Origin: an uncultured Clostridia bacterium
GTDB lineage: Bacteria; Bacillota; Clostridia; TANB77; CAG-508
Length of the DNA stretch: 51,661 bases
NCBI GenBank assembly: GCA_934167445.1
Contig: CAKPKJ010000009.1
Coordinates: forward strand, 1 to 51,661
Direction of reading: 5' to 3'
Shown here piece after piece: positions 6,682-14,618 of this stretch. The notes beneath the pieces were generated by a model. It worked only from the letters and a program-made list of their open reading frames with translations, was not told the origin of the DNA and made no database searches. Both the position numbers and the translations under genes were made by a program. The first letter of the stretch is position 1; each line of letters starts with the position of its first letter.

Positions 6682-9129
6682 TTATTCTTTTATATCTGGT
6701 GTTAAAGTTTCCATACTTACAACTCTACCGCCATCACTTGTTCTCATTAATGTAACACCTTGTGTTGATCTACCTAAAATGCTAACATCTTTTACACTAA
6801 TTCTTATTATTGTTCCTGAATCTGTAATAAGCATAACGTCATCTTCTTCTGTTGCAATTCTTACGCCTACTAGTTTTCCAGTCTTAGGTGTGATTTTGTA
6901 AGTTATTACTCCTCTTCCACCTCTTTTTTGTACTCTATATTCGTCAAGTTCTGTTCTCTTTCCAAATCCATTTTCAGTGATTGCAAGTAATGTTGCTTTT
7001 CCACCAACAATAACTGATTCCATACCGATTACTTCATCATCGTCATCTAATCTTATTCCTATAACACCTTGTGCAACTCTACCAATTGGACGTACATCTT
7101 TTTCATCAAATGTAATACATAAACCATTTCTTGTAACTAATACAACATTATCTTCACCGTCTGTTAAGCGTACTCCAATTAATTCGTCCTCATCTTTTAA
7201 AGTAATACCTTGTAATCCGTTTTTTCTAGTTGTGTTATATTCTGTTAATGCTGTTTTCTTAATTAATCCATTTTTTGTTGCCATTAATAGATATTTTCCT
7301 TCAGCAAAGTTTTGAATTGGAATTACTGCAGATACTTTTTCTCCAGCTTCTAGGTTCAATAAATTAACAATTGCTGTTCCTTTTGCTGTTCTACCAGCTT
7401 CTGGAATTTCGAATCCTCTTAATCTATATAGTTTACCTTTGTTTGTAAAGAATAAAATTGTATCATGTGTTGATGCTGTAAATATTTGTTTAACAAAGTC
7501 ATTTTCACGTGTTGCAATTCCTGTTATTCCTTTACCTCCACGTCTTTGGCTTCTATATGTATCTATTGGCATTCTTTTAATATATCCAAAGTGTGTTAAT
7601 GCTACAACACATTGTTCTTCTTTTATTAAATCTTCTACATCTATTTCGCCTTCTGCAGCTACTATTTTAGTTTTTCTTTCATCTCCAAATTTTTCCTTGA
7701 TTTCAAGTAATTCTTCTTTGATTATATCAAAAACTAATTTTTCGCTTGCTAATATTGCTCTTAAATGTTCAATTAATTCCATTAATTGTTTGTATTCTTC
7801 TTCAATTTTTTCACGTTGCAATCCTGATAATGTTTTTAATCTCATATCTAGTATTGCTTGTGCTTGAATTTCAGAAAGACCAAATCTTTCCATTAATCTT
7901 TCTTTTGCATCATCATATGAAGAACGAATTATTTGAATAACTTCATCAATATGGTCAATAGCTATTCTCAAACCTTCTAATATATGAGCTCTTGCTAGGG
8001 CTTTGTCTAATTCAAATTTTGTTCTTCTTAAAATAACGTCTTTTCTGTGGTCAATAAAGCAGTTTAAGCATTCTCTTAATGTTAAGATTTTAGGTTCTCC
8101 ATTAACTAATGCAAGCATTATAATACCAAATGTTGTTTGCATTTGTGTGTGTTTAAATAATTGGTTTAGCACAACTTGTGGTCTTGCATCTCTTTTTAAT
8201 TCAATTACAACCCTTACTCTATCTTTTCTATCTGATTCATCTCTACATTCAGAAATTCCTTCGATTTTCTTTTCTTTAGATAAATCTGATATTGCTTTTA
8301 TTAAGTTTGCTTTATTTACTTGATATGGTAATGAAGAAACAATAATTCTTTGTCTATTTCCACTCATTTCTTCTATTTCTGTTTCTGCTCTTAAAGTGAT
8401 TTTTCCTCTACCTGTTGTGTATGCTTGTTTTATTCCTTCTCTTCCTAAAATAAGTCCTTCTGTTGGGAAATCAGGTCCTTTAATTACACTCATTAGATCT
8501 TCGTCTGTTACTTCATCTTCATCAATTATTTTAATTATTCCATCAATTACTTCATTTAAATTGTGTGGTGGTATATTTGTTGCCATACCTACAGCTATAC
8601 CTGATGAACCATTTATTAAAAGTGTTGGTATTCTTGTTGGTAATACTGTTGGTTCTTGAAGCCTATCATCATAGTTTGGCATAAAGTTTACTGTGTTTTT
8701 TTCTATATCTGATAACATATATGCAGATATTTTTGCCATTCTTGCTTCTGTGTACCTCATTGCGGCTGCTCCGTCACCATCAACTGAACCAAAGTTACCA
8801 TGGCCATCAATTAACATATATCTCATTGAGAAATCTTGAGCCATTCTAACCATTGCATCATAAACAGAGCTATCACCATGTGGATGATATCTACCTAAAA
8901 CAGAACCTACTGTGTTAGCACATTTTCTGTATGGTTTATCTGCTGTAATTCCATCTTCATGCATTGCATATAATATTCTTCTATGTACTGGTTTTAAACC
9001 ATCTCTTGCATCTGGAAGCGCACGTGAGACAATAACACTCATGGCATAATCTATATATGCTGTTCTCATTTCTTTTTCAATGTCTCTTTCGATTATTTTT
9101 CCGTCATTTCTTTCTGGTCTTTCTTCCAT
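6682..9129 (-). CDS. gyrA: DNA gyrase subunit A
   Basis: The 815-residue protein matches GyrA throughout. The N-terminus carries ERDIEKEMRTAYIDYAMSVI, and the DNA-cleaving tyrosine sits in AAAMRYTEARM at about residue 124. The GyrA box QRRGGKG lies near residue 526 and marks the wrapping domain needed for negative supercoiling. The C-terminal domain shows the repeating beta-pinwheel blades and ends TLTPDIKE. GyrA works with GyrB (18390-20318) as an A2B2 enzyme. The ATG is preceded by a GGGAG ribosome site and a good promoter. Normally gyrA abuts gyrB; here 9.3 kb of mostly accessory genes lies between them. Confidence 0.97.
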   Translation of the reverse strand: MEERPERNDGKIIERDIEKEMRTAYIDYAMSVIVSRALPDARDGLKPVHRRILYAMHEDGITADKPYRKCANTVGSVLGRYHPHGDSSVYDAMVRMAQDFSMRYMLIDGHGNFGSVDGDGAAAMRYTEARMAKISAYMLSDIEKNTVNFMPNYDDRLQEPTVLPTRIPTLLINGSSGIAVGMATNIPPHNLNEVIDGIIKIIDEDEVTDEDLMSVIKGPDFPTEGLILGREGIKQAYTTGRGKITLRAETEIEEMSGNRQRIIVSSLPYQVNKANLIKAISDLSKEKKIEGISECRDESDRKDRVRVVIELKRDARPQVVLNQLFKHTQMQTTFGIIMLALVNGEPKILTLRECLNCFIDHRKDVILRRTKFELDKALARAHILEGLRIAIDHIDEVIQIIRSSYDDAKERLMERFGLSEIQAQAILDMRLKTLSGLQREKIEEEYKQLMELIEHLRAILASEKLVFDIIKEELLEIKEKFGDERKTKIVAAEGEIDVEDLIKEEQCVVALTHFGYIKRMPIDTYRSQRRGGKGITGIATRENDFVKQIFTASTHDTILFFTNKGKLYRLRGFEIPEAGRTAKGTAIVNLLNLEAGEKVSAVIPIQNFAEGKYLLMATKNGLIKKTALTEYNTTRKNGLQGITLKDEDELIGVRLTDGEDNVVLVTRNGLCITFDEKDVRPIGRVAQGVIGIRLDDDDEVIGMESVIVGGKATLLAITENGFGKRTELDEYRVQKRGGRGVITYKITPKTGKLVGVRIATEEDDVMLITDSGTIIRISVKDVSILGRSTQGVTLMRTSDGGRVVSMETLTPDIKE

Positions 9130-9165
9130 TGTTTCTCCCTCTTTTCCTTATTTTTCTACATTTGT

Positions 9166-9194
9166 ATTATACTAAAACTGGGGAAAATATGCAA
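9166..9194 (-). promoter_or_regulatory. gyrA promoter
   Basis: On the minus strand TTGCAT (9194 to 9189), a 17-base spacer and TATAAT (9171 to 9166) precede gyrA by about 37 bases. One of several copies of the heptamer ATATGCA overlaps the -35 element. Confidence 0.6.
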
Positions 9195-9356
9195 GTAAAA
9201 TCGGCTAAAAACTTAGGGATTTTTATGTTAAATCAAAGTATGTTGTATTAATCTCTTGTTTATTATTTTTTCTGCATATACTTTTTCTTTTTCTGCATAT
9301 AAAATGGCAAAATATATGCAGATAATCAATAGTTATATGCATATATTATTGATTAT
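9187..9356. promoter_or_regulatory. Cluster of ATATGCA/TGCATAT motifs and a hairpin upstream of gyrA
   Basis: ATATGCA or its complement occurs at 9187-9193, 9273-9279, 9294-9300, 9314-9320 and as the palindrome ATATGCATAT at 9335-9344. The last is the loop of a 10-bp inverted repeat (9322-9331 with 9347-9356) just past the stop of the 9359-9652 gene. The cluster may be a binding array controlling gyrA, and the hairpin may also end the upstream gene's transcript. No protein-coding frame is seen in 9130-9358. Confidence 0.35.
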
Positions 9357-9358
9357 TC

Positions 9359-9652
9359 TTACTTTTTCAAACATTCTATTATTAAATTTATTCCATCCAT
9401 AAATCCTAACTTATACATTTCTTCATTATATTTAGTTATTTTTATATTATAATTATCTTCAATGTCATTTAATATATTCCTTATCTCCCTAAGGTTATTG
9501 GCATTATCAATTATATTTTCTATGTTTATAACTTTTAATTCGTCTTTTATTTCCTTATTTGCTTCTTTTATAATGTTGTCAATTTTCTCTTCTTCTCCTT
9601 TATATATCTTTTTTATTATTTGATTATTATTCATTATTTCTAACTCATTCAT
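9359..9652 (-). CDS. Hypothetical small helical protein, 97 residues
   Basis: The product is acidic and predicted almost entirely helical (QIIKKIYKGEEEKIDNIIKE ...), ending EEMYKLGFMDGINLIIECLKK. A C-terminal YxxGFxDG-like segment occurs in various small Bacillota proteins of unknown function, but I cannot name the family. The ribosome site AAAGGAT lies about 9 bases before the ATG. It sits downstream of the prepilin/DGR-like gene but is separated from it by two terminator-like hairpins, so it is probably expressed independently. A DGR accessory protein (Avd, also a small helical bundle) was considered, but nothing specific supports it. Confidence 0.6.
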   Translation of the reverse strand: MNELEIMNNNQIIKKIYKGEEEKIDNIIKEANKEIKDELKVINIENIIDNANNLREIRNILNDIEDNYNIKITKYNEEMYKLGFMDGINLIIECLKK

Positions 9653-9731
9653 CTTTATTTTATCCTTTCTTCTATTGTTATTACTATATTTCTATTTTGT
9701 GTATATTCTAGCTTTTTATTCATATTAAAAG

Positions 9732-9758
9732 CAAAAAAGACACCACTTTTGTGGTGCC
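9732..9758 (-). terminator. Intrinsic terminator, minus strand
   Basis: CACCAC (9741-9746) pairs with GTGGTG (9751-9756) around a short loop, followed on the minus strand by six T residues (9738-9733). It ends the transcript of the prepilin-like gene. Confidence 0.7.
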
Positions 9759-9779
9759 CTATTAATAGCGTTTTTAAAA

Positions 9780-9816
9780 GCCTGTCCAAAAATGTTCTTT
9801 GAACTTTTGGGCAGGC
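9780..9816 (-). terminator. Second hairpin downstream of the prepilin gene
   Basis: GCCTGTCCAAAA (9780-9791) pairs with TTTTGGGCAGGC (9805-9816), a 12-bp stem with one G-T pair, followed on the minus strand by TTTT. It may be an additional terminator or a structural element of the DGR target region. Confidence 0.5.
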
Positions 9817-9831
9817 TCTTGGTAAATTCCT

Positions 9832-9855
9832 ACTTAACGTCTAAAGTCGTTAAGT
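9832..9855. repeat. 8-bp inverted repeat about 70 bases past the variable-region gene
   Basis: ACTTAACG (9832-9839) and CGTTAAGT (9848-9855) flank an 8-base loop. In characterised DGRs a hairpin just 3' of the variable region aids targeting. Here the distance is longer, so that role is only a possibility. Confidence 0.4.
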
Positions 9856-9926
9856 CTCTTATTCAATTTTGTCTTTTTAAAATAGTTCCTCTAAAATGTC
9901 TAATTCCTCGGTGTTAGCATTCAGTT

Positions 9927-11264
9927 CTACAAGTATAAAAGTGGACGGAATGAATTGTCGTAGCCGCTGTTGGTCGTACTGTTGCTGCTACGAGCGCTCG
10001 TGTATTCGTAGCCGACGCTTAAGTAACGGCCTCCACGTGTAGTACAAGGATAGGGGCTGTAGCTATAGGTCTCTGTTGACCATTCCCAACAATTACTTGC
10101 CATATCATATACATTACATATTTTATCTTGCGTACTTGTATTTGGAAATTTATTTGTTCCTTGACTTGCTACAAAACTTAAGTTTAAACTATGTTGCATT
10201 GAATATTTTGTTGTTTTGTCTGTTGTTCTATTATCTATTGTTTGCAAGAATAATGTTGCTGTATCCCAGGCATAACTATTTATCAAATCACTTTCAAATG
10301 GTGTTCCTTCATACATTTCTCTACTTAATGTGGCTGCTTGTGATTGTGTTACATAATTATATACATAATTATCTGCTGTACATACTAATTGATTTGTGTC
10401 ACTACTTGAACTTGTTCTTTCAGCTGTTGAATCTTTATCTCTTGCTTCATATCTTCCTATATAATATCCATGGCTACTTTCTGCTTTACTTTTAAAGTCT
10501 TCTATATCTTTTGCTATTGTATTTTTACAATTCTTATCGTGCTTTGCTGCGGTATCTTCAGTATAATTATAATCTATTTTATTTGTTCCTTCTTTTGTTT
10601 CCTTTCCATTACTATCAAATGTGTATCTATTTAATTCTATATTTATTGTTCCTTTATTTTTTGTTTTTACATCCCCTACTGGTATCCATACAAATTCACT
10701 TCCTGCTGTTTTTGTATGTGTTTTATCTCTTACTACTATTCCATCTTCTACATTATCATTTGGATTTACTACTTCAAATCCTGCTGGTACTACTACTTGA
10801 TTTCCTAAACTATCTTGTACTGTTGTATTTTTTTCTTCATTTCCTGTTACTGTTCCTAATGTTCCTCCTGTTGGTCCATTTCCACTACCAGTTGATGTTA
10901 CATTTCCATCTCCGTCTATTGTAAAACTTTTTCCATCTACGGTTGCATTTACTGGAAATCCTGTTCCTGTTTTTGTTGCTGTTCCTCCATAATTGTTTGT
11001 TATTTCTGCTACTAATTTATCTGCATCTAGTGCTCCTTCGGATTGTGCTCTTGCAGCCATTACTGCTAATTTTATTTTTTCTTCTGCACTCTTATCTTCA
11101 GTTGTTGTTTTTGCATTTTGTGCCTGTGTTAATATTCCATTTTGTCCTGTTAACATTGCAATTGATACACCTGCTAATATTAATAGCACAATTATTGTTA
11201 TTACTAGTGCAATTAATGTTATACCATTTTTTTGTTTTATTTTGTTTTTTATTATATTATTCAT
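9927..11264 (-). CDS. Prepilin-like protein with C-terminal FGE/C-type-lectin-like domain, probable DGR target
   Basis: The 445-residue protein starts with a type IV prepilin signal: a basic leader, then KNGITLIALVITIIVLLILAG, with cleavage expected after the G and a single helix for membrane or pilus insertion. A coiled region and a G/T/S-rich linker follow (about residues 100-145). The C-terminal 270 residues read as a formylglycine-generating-enzyme/C-type-lectin-like fold: EFVWIPVG, YIGRYEARD, then NVYDMASNCWEWSTE, TRGG and SFRP near the end. That ending is the classic layout of DGR variable proteins. The last 40 codons are unusually GC-rich and dominated by NNC codons. AAAGGAG precedes the ATG. 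No reverse transcriptase or template repeat is visible in the window, so any mutagenesis would act in trans. Confidence 0.75.
   Translation of the reverse strand: MNNIIKNKIKQKNGITLIALVITIIVLLILAGVSIAMLTGQNGILTQAQNAKTTTEDKSAEEKIKLAVMAARAQSEGALDADKLVAEITNNYGGTATKTGTGFPVNATVDGKSFTIDGDGNVTSTGSGNGPTGGTLGTVTGNEEKNTTVQDSLGNQVVVPAGFEVVNPNDNVEDGIVVRDKTHTKTAGSEFVWIPVGDVKTKNKGTINIELNRYTFDSNGKETKEGTNKIDYNYTEDTAAKHDKNCKNTIAKDIEDFKSKAESSHGYYIGRYEARDKDSTAERTSSSSDTNQLVCTADNYVYNYVTQSQAATLSREMYEGTPFESDLINSYAWDTATLFLQTIDNRTTDKTTKYSMQHSLNLSFVASQGTNKFPNTSTQDKICNVYDMASNCWEWSTETYSYSPYPCTTRGGRYLSVGYEYTSARSSNSTTNSGYDNSFRPLLYL
9933..10062 (-). other. Putative DGR variable region (VR)
   Basis: Codons after WEWSTE to the end are enriched for TAC, AGC, GGC, AAC, GAC and CGT, as expected if adenines of AAC/AAT codons in a template were randomised. 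The surrounding gene uses A/T-ending codons. The invariant anchors WEW, RGG and SFRPLLY bracket the variable residues. The boundaries are estimates, because no template repeat is available for alignment. Confidence 0.5.
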
Positions 11265-11572
11265 AAAAAACTTCTCCTTTCTCTTTTTTCTTGTGTTTCT
11301 TTCTATTCTTTCTTTATTCTTTTGCTATTATCTGCTAAATTATAAATAATATACCCTTTATTGCACATAAAACAATTCTTCTATACGTAAGTATTTAATT
11401 TTCAAGGTTCTATTATTTATTTTTTAGCTAATAATCTGCAATTAGATTATACTTTAAGCGTGTGTTTTTTTCAATAGTTTTATGCTAATAAATTGTTTTT
11501 ATTTATGCACATAGCATATTAGTTTTTTTTAAGTTATATTATATAATAAAGATATTAATTGGAGGAAAAATT

Positions 11573-11923
11573 ATGGGAAATAAAGCAATAAATAATATAG
11601 AAGTAGGAGAAAGAATAAGAGGTATTAGAGAAGATTTAGATATGACAAGAGAAACATTTTCTGAAATGATTGATATTTCAGATTTATTTTTAGGTCAAAT
11701 AGAACGAGGTGAACGCTCTTTAAGCTTAAAAACATTATGTCGTATTGTTTCTTTTACTGGTAACTCTACAGATTATATATTATTTGGAACACCTTCTAAT
11801 TATGGTATGATAAATAAAATTAATAGAATATTATCCAAAAGTTCTGATACAATGTTGGATTATATTTATAAAATTTTAATTGCTTCATATTCTTTTTTTA
11901 AGAAAAATGATATAAATAAATAA
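11573..11923 (+). CDS. XRE-family helix-turn-helix transcriptional regulator
   Basis: The 116-residue protein begins with an HTH_3/XRE DNA-binding domain (about residues 10-70): VGERIRGIREDLDMTRETFSEMIDIS, then FLGQIERGERSLSLKTLCRIV. This matches the Cro/C1-like five-helix fold with the recognition helix around LFLGQIERG. The C-terminal 45 residues are helical and may dimerise. GGAGG precedes the ATG by 8 bases; a TATAAT (11542-11547) lies upstream. It is divergent from the prepilin-like gene, with the 308-base shared upstream region between them, so it may regulate that gene or the T4SS genes to the right. The target is not known. Confidence 0.85.
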   Translation: MGNKAINNIEVGERIRGIREDLDMTRETFSEMIDISDLFLGQIERGERSLSLKTLCRIVSFTGNSTDYILFGTPSNYGMINKINRILSKSSDTMLDYIYKILIASYSFFKKNDINK

Positions 11924-12049
11924 TTTCTTAATTTGTTATTTTTCGCTACCATTTGCATTAAATATTTTGCGAGTGATAGCTTATTTTAATTAATTTGTAT
12001 TTAAAGTTTTATATATCTCCCAACATTTTTACCAAGCTCTAATTAATTA

Positions 12050-12775
12050 TTATTTTAGTCTTTCTGCTAATTCTAATTGTTCATTTGTTAAATTAAAATC
12101 TTGTCCATTATTTTTAATTAAATTATGTAATACCTCTATTGTTTTTGCTTCATTTATTGTTTTTTCTATAGGTGCTATTTGCTGTAATTGTTTTTCTAAC
12201 TTTTTATATTCTCTTTCCATTTTTGCAAAATCTTGATTTTTAAAACTATTTTTCCAATTATCTATATATTTGTTCATATACTCTAAATTTTGATATTGTT
12301 TTTTAAATGTATTTTCTATATTATTTTCTACATTATTTAAAATAATATTTTTTCCTCTTTTTATTAAGCTTGAAACATTATTATCTATTAGTCCAGCTTT
12401 CCTTGTTCTATTTATTACACTATCTAATAAAGTTGAAATTCCATCTATAACACCACCACTTTTTACAGCATCTTGCATTTGTGAAATATTTTCAAAATTT
12501 CCTGTAAAAATTCCAATTGTACTTTTCCCTAAATTAATTGCATCTTCTATTGTTTTACTTATTCCTTCTTTTAGTCCATATTCTAGTAAATTATTTTTTA
12601 TATTAACAATTTGCTCATCTAAAAAATCTGGTAACACAGCCCTTATTCCTATATCTATTGCACTGTTTATTGTCTTTCCTAAGGTTGTATTTAAAAAGTT
12701 TTTTTGTTCTTTTTCTAGCTCAATATTATTATTAATATCTAAATTATTATTTTTTTCTAGTTTATTTATTTCCAT
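12050..12775 (-). CDS. Hypothetical 241-residue helical protein next to the T4SS genes
   Basis: I do not recognise this family. The protein is helical and polar, rich in N, K, I and E, with no clear membrane segment. It has an N-terminal asparagine-rich tract, a central stretch FLNTTLGKTINSAIDIGIRAVLP that could be amphipathic, and a C-terminal region suggesting a coiled coil (REYKKLEKQLQQIAPIEKTI). AAAGGAG lies 8 bases before the ATG. It reads in the same direction as the CpaE-like and VirB4 genes upstream of it, separated from them by the duplicated fragment, so it may belong to module 1. A structural or regulatory T4SS role is a guess. Confidence 0.6.
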   Translation of the reverse strand: MEINKLEKNNNLDINNNIELEKEQKNFLNTTLGKTINSAIDIGIRAVLPDFLDEQIVNIKNNLLEYGLKEGISKTIEDAINLGKSTIGIFTGNFENISQMQDAVKSGGVIDGISTLLDSVINRTRKAGLIDNNVSSLIKRGKNIILNNVENNIENTFKKQYQNLEYMNKYIDNWKNSFKNQDFAKMEREYKKLEKQLQQIAPIEKTINEAKTIEVLHNLIKNNGQDFNLTNEQLELAERLK

Positions 12776-12898
12776 AGTTGTTCTCCTTTTTTTATTTGTT
12801 TTTTATATTTATTTTATTTATATAATTTTATTAATAAAAAAATAAAATGGCTTATTTTTGATTTTCGTCCTTCTATTTTTTTACCTTTTTATTTTTTC

Positions 12899-12962
12899 TA
12901 TTAAAATTAATTATTAATTAATAATTAATTAATAATTAATTGTTTTAATAATTAATTTAATT
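12899..12962. repeat. TTAATTAATAA-type tandem repeat
   Basis: The gap 12776-12975 holds no gene; its right half is a short tandem run of TAATTAATAAT units. It lies immediately beside the duplicated ATPase fragment and may have aided that rearrangement. Confidence 0.6.
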
Positions 12963-12975
12963 TTTTATTTAATTA

Positions 12976-13505
12976 TTATTTTTTATGAATTATTTTTAAA
13001 TATTTATTATTTAATTTAATATTTTTATTTTTTTGAATTTGCTTGGTTAAATTTTTTAATTTTTTTCGATAGAAAATTGTGTGAATTTTAAAAGTATTTT
13101 TAAAAAGATTTTTTAGAATTAATTGGCTCACTGAATTAAAATAATATTTATTATAAATTATATGTAAACAATTTTGGCTTTTATAATTTTCTTTTGTGCC
13201 ATTTAACGTGTTTCTTTCTAATTCCTCTATGCCTAACAGTTTATTGTCTATAACGTTGATTTTTATATTACTAAGTTTCATTATTATTTGTTTTATTTTA
13301 TAATTGCAATTATTTCCACTATCAACTAATATATAATCATATTTTTTAAAATTTTCAAATAAAAATTTTTTTATTTCATTATAATTTATATACTGATTTG
13401 TTATTGGTAAAAAAGTTAAATTAAAATTTATTTTTATCATATAATTGTATAATTGTTTTTTATTTAAATTAATTAATAATATTTTTTTATTTATTTTATT
13501 TTATT
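12976..13505 (-). pseudogene. Truncated duplicate of the CpaE-like ATPase gene
   Basis: From about 13008 to 13464 the sequence is nearly identical to 13590-14050 inside the neighbouring gene; I saw one base difference near 13037, though the comparison was by eye. It covers the C-terminal half from MIKINFNLTFLPITNQ onward. Beyond 13464 it matches 14131-14165, so the copy also lacks about 80 bases, apparently deleted between short TTTTTATTT repeats. The fragment keeps a 154-residue open frame but lacks the P-loop, the receiver-like N-terminus and any ribosome site, and its C-terminus diverges to KYLKIIHKK. It is a recent tandem duplication remnant, unlikely to be an independent gene. Confidence 0.8.
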
Positions 13506-13541
13506 ATTTGAAATTAATTAATTTATTTTTAAAATTTAATT

Positions 13542-14618
13542 TTAATTATTTTTATTTTCTAATATTTTTTTTATTTTTCTTTCTGTGTTTTTATTTAATT
13601 TAATATTTTTATTTTTTTGGATTTGCTTGGTTAAATTTTTTAATTTTTTTCGATAGAAAATTGTGTGAATTTTAAAAGTATTTTTAAAAAGATTTTTTAG
13701 AATTAATTGGCTCACTGAATTAAAATAATATTTATTATAAATTATATGTAAACAATTTTGGCTTTTATAATTTTCTTTTGTGCCATTTAACGTGTTTCTT
13801 TCTAATTCCTCTATGCCTAACAGTTTATTGTCTATAACGTTGATTTTTATATTACTAAGTTTCATTATTATTTGTTTTATTTTATAATTGCAATTATTTC
13901 CACTATCAACTAATATATAATCATATTTTTTAAAATTTTCAAATAAAAATTTTTTTATTTCATTATAATTTATATACTGATTTGTTATTGGTAAAAAAGT
14001 TAAATTAAAATTTATTTTTATCATATAATTGTATAATTGTTTTTTATTTTCTTTTTCTTTTGTGTTTTTAATTTTATTTTTTCTTAAATATTTATTAAAT
14101 ATTTTTAAATAATTATTTTCTATTTTTTTATTTAAATTAATTAATAATATTTTTTTATTTATTTTTAATAAATAAATTAAAAATAAATTTATTATTGTAG
14201 TTTTTCCTGTTTTTTTATCTCCATAAATAAATATTATTTTTTTATTATATATTTTATTTTTATCATTTTTATCTTTTTCTTGTTTTTTCTTTTTATTTAT
14301 TCTTAATTTGTTTTTTATATAAATACCTTTTATTTCTAAATTTTTTAATTTATCTTTTTTATTAAAATCTTCTTTTTCTAAAATAATATTTATATTAATT
14401 TTTTTATTTTTACTTTTAATTGCTTTTATTAATTTTTCTATACTTATTATTCCCGGTATATTTTCTTCAATAACTATTTTTTCTATATTTATATTTTCTT
14501 CTAAAATTTCTATAATTGCTTCTCTATATTGGACAATAATAATTTCTTGTAATTTATATTTTTCCTTGAATTTTTTAATTGTTTTTTTATCATTTATTGC
14601 TAATATTATTTTTTTCAT
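13542..14618 (-). CDS. CpaE/TadZ-like protein: receiver-like domain plus MinD/ParA-type ATPase
   Basis: The 358-residue, very K/I/N-rich protein has an N-terminal alpha/beta region (about 1-105) reminiscent of a degenerate response-regulator fold, a lysine-rich linker, then a P-loop GDKKTGKTTIINLF (about 133-146). The lysine two residues before the G fits the deviant Walker A of MinD/ParA ATPases. YDYILVDSGNN (about 235) looks like the switch II/Walker B strand. This two-part layout resembles CpaE/TadZ, polar-localisation factors of pilus systems. The gene overlaps the VirB4 gene by 29 bases, so a role in positioning or assembling this T4SS is reasonable. AGAGGG precedes the ATG. Confidence 0.6.
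   Translation of the reverse strand: MKKIILAINDKKTIKKFKEKYKLQEIIIVQYREAIIEILEENINIEKIVIEENIPGIISIEKLIKAIKSKNKKININIILEKEDFNKKDKLKNLEIKGIYIKNKLRINKKKKQEKDKNDKNKIYNKKIIFIYGDKKTGKTTIINLFLIYLLKINKKILLINLNKKIENNYLKIFNKYLRKNKIKNTKEKENKKQLYNYMIKINFNLTFLPITNQYINYNEIKKFLFENFKKYDYILVDSGNNCNYKIKQIIMKLSNIKINVIDNKLLGIEELERNTLNGTKENYKSQNCLHIIYNKYYFNSVSQLILKNLFKNTFKIHTIFYRKKLKNLTKQIQKNKNIKLNKNTERKIKKILENKNN

Noticed and set aside
9359..9652. DGR accessory protein Avd
   Set aside because: It is small and helical, but it shows no recognisable Avd signature, and no reverse transcriptase or template repeat is adjacent.
10076..11349. Several plus-strand frames opposite the prepilin-like gene
   Set aside because: They are antisense shadows with leucine-rich low-complexity translations; the minus-strand frame has a ribosome site and conserved domains.
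12976..13440. 154-residue frame as an independent gene
   Set aside because: It is an internal fragment of the neighbouring ATPase gene created by duplication, without a P-loop or ribosome site.
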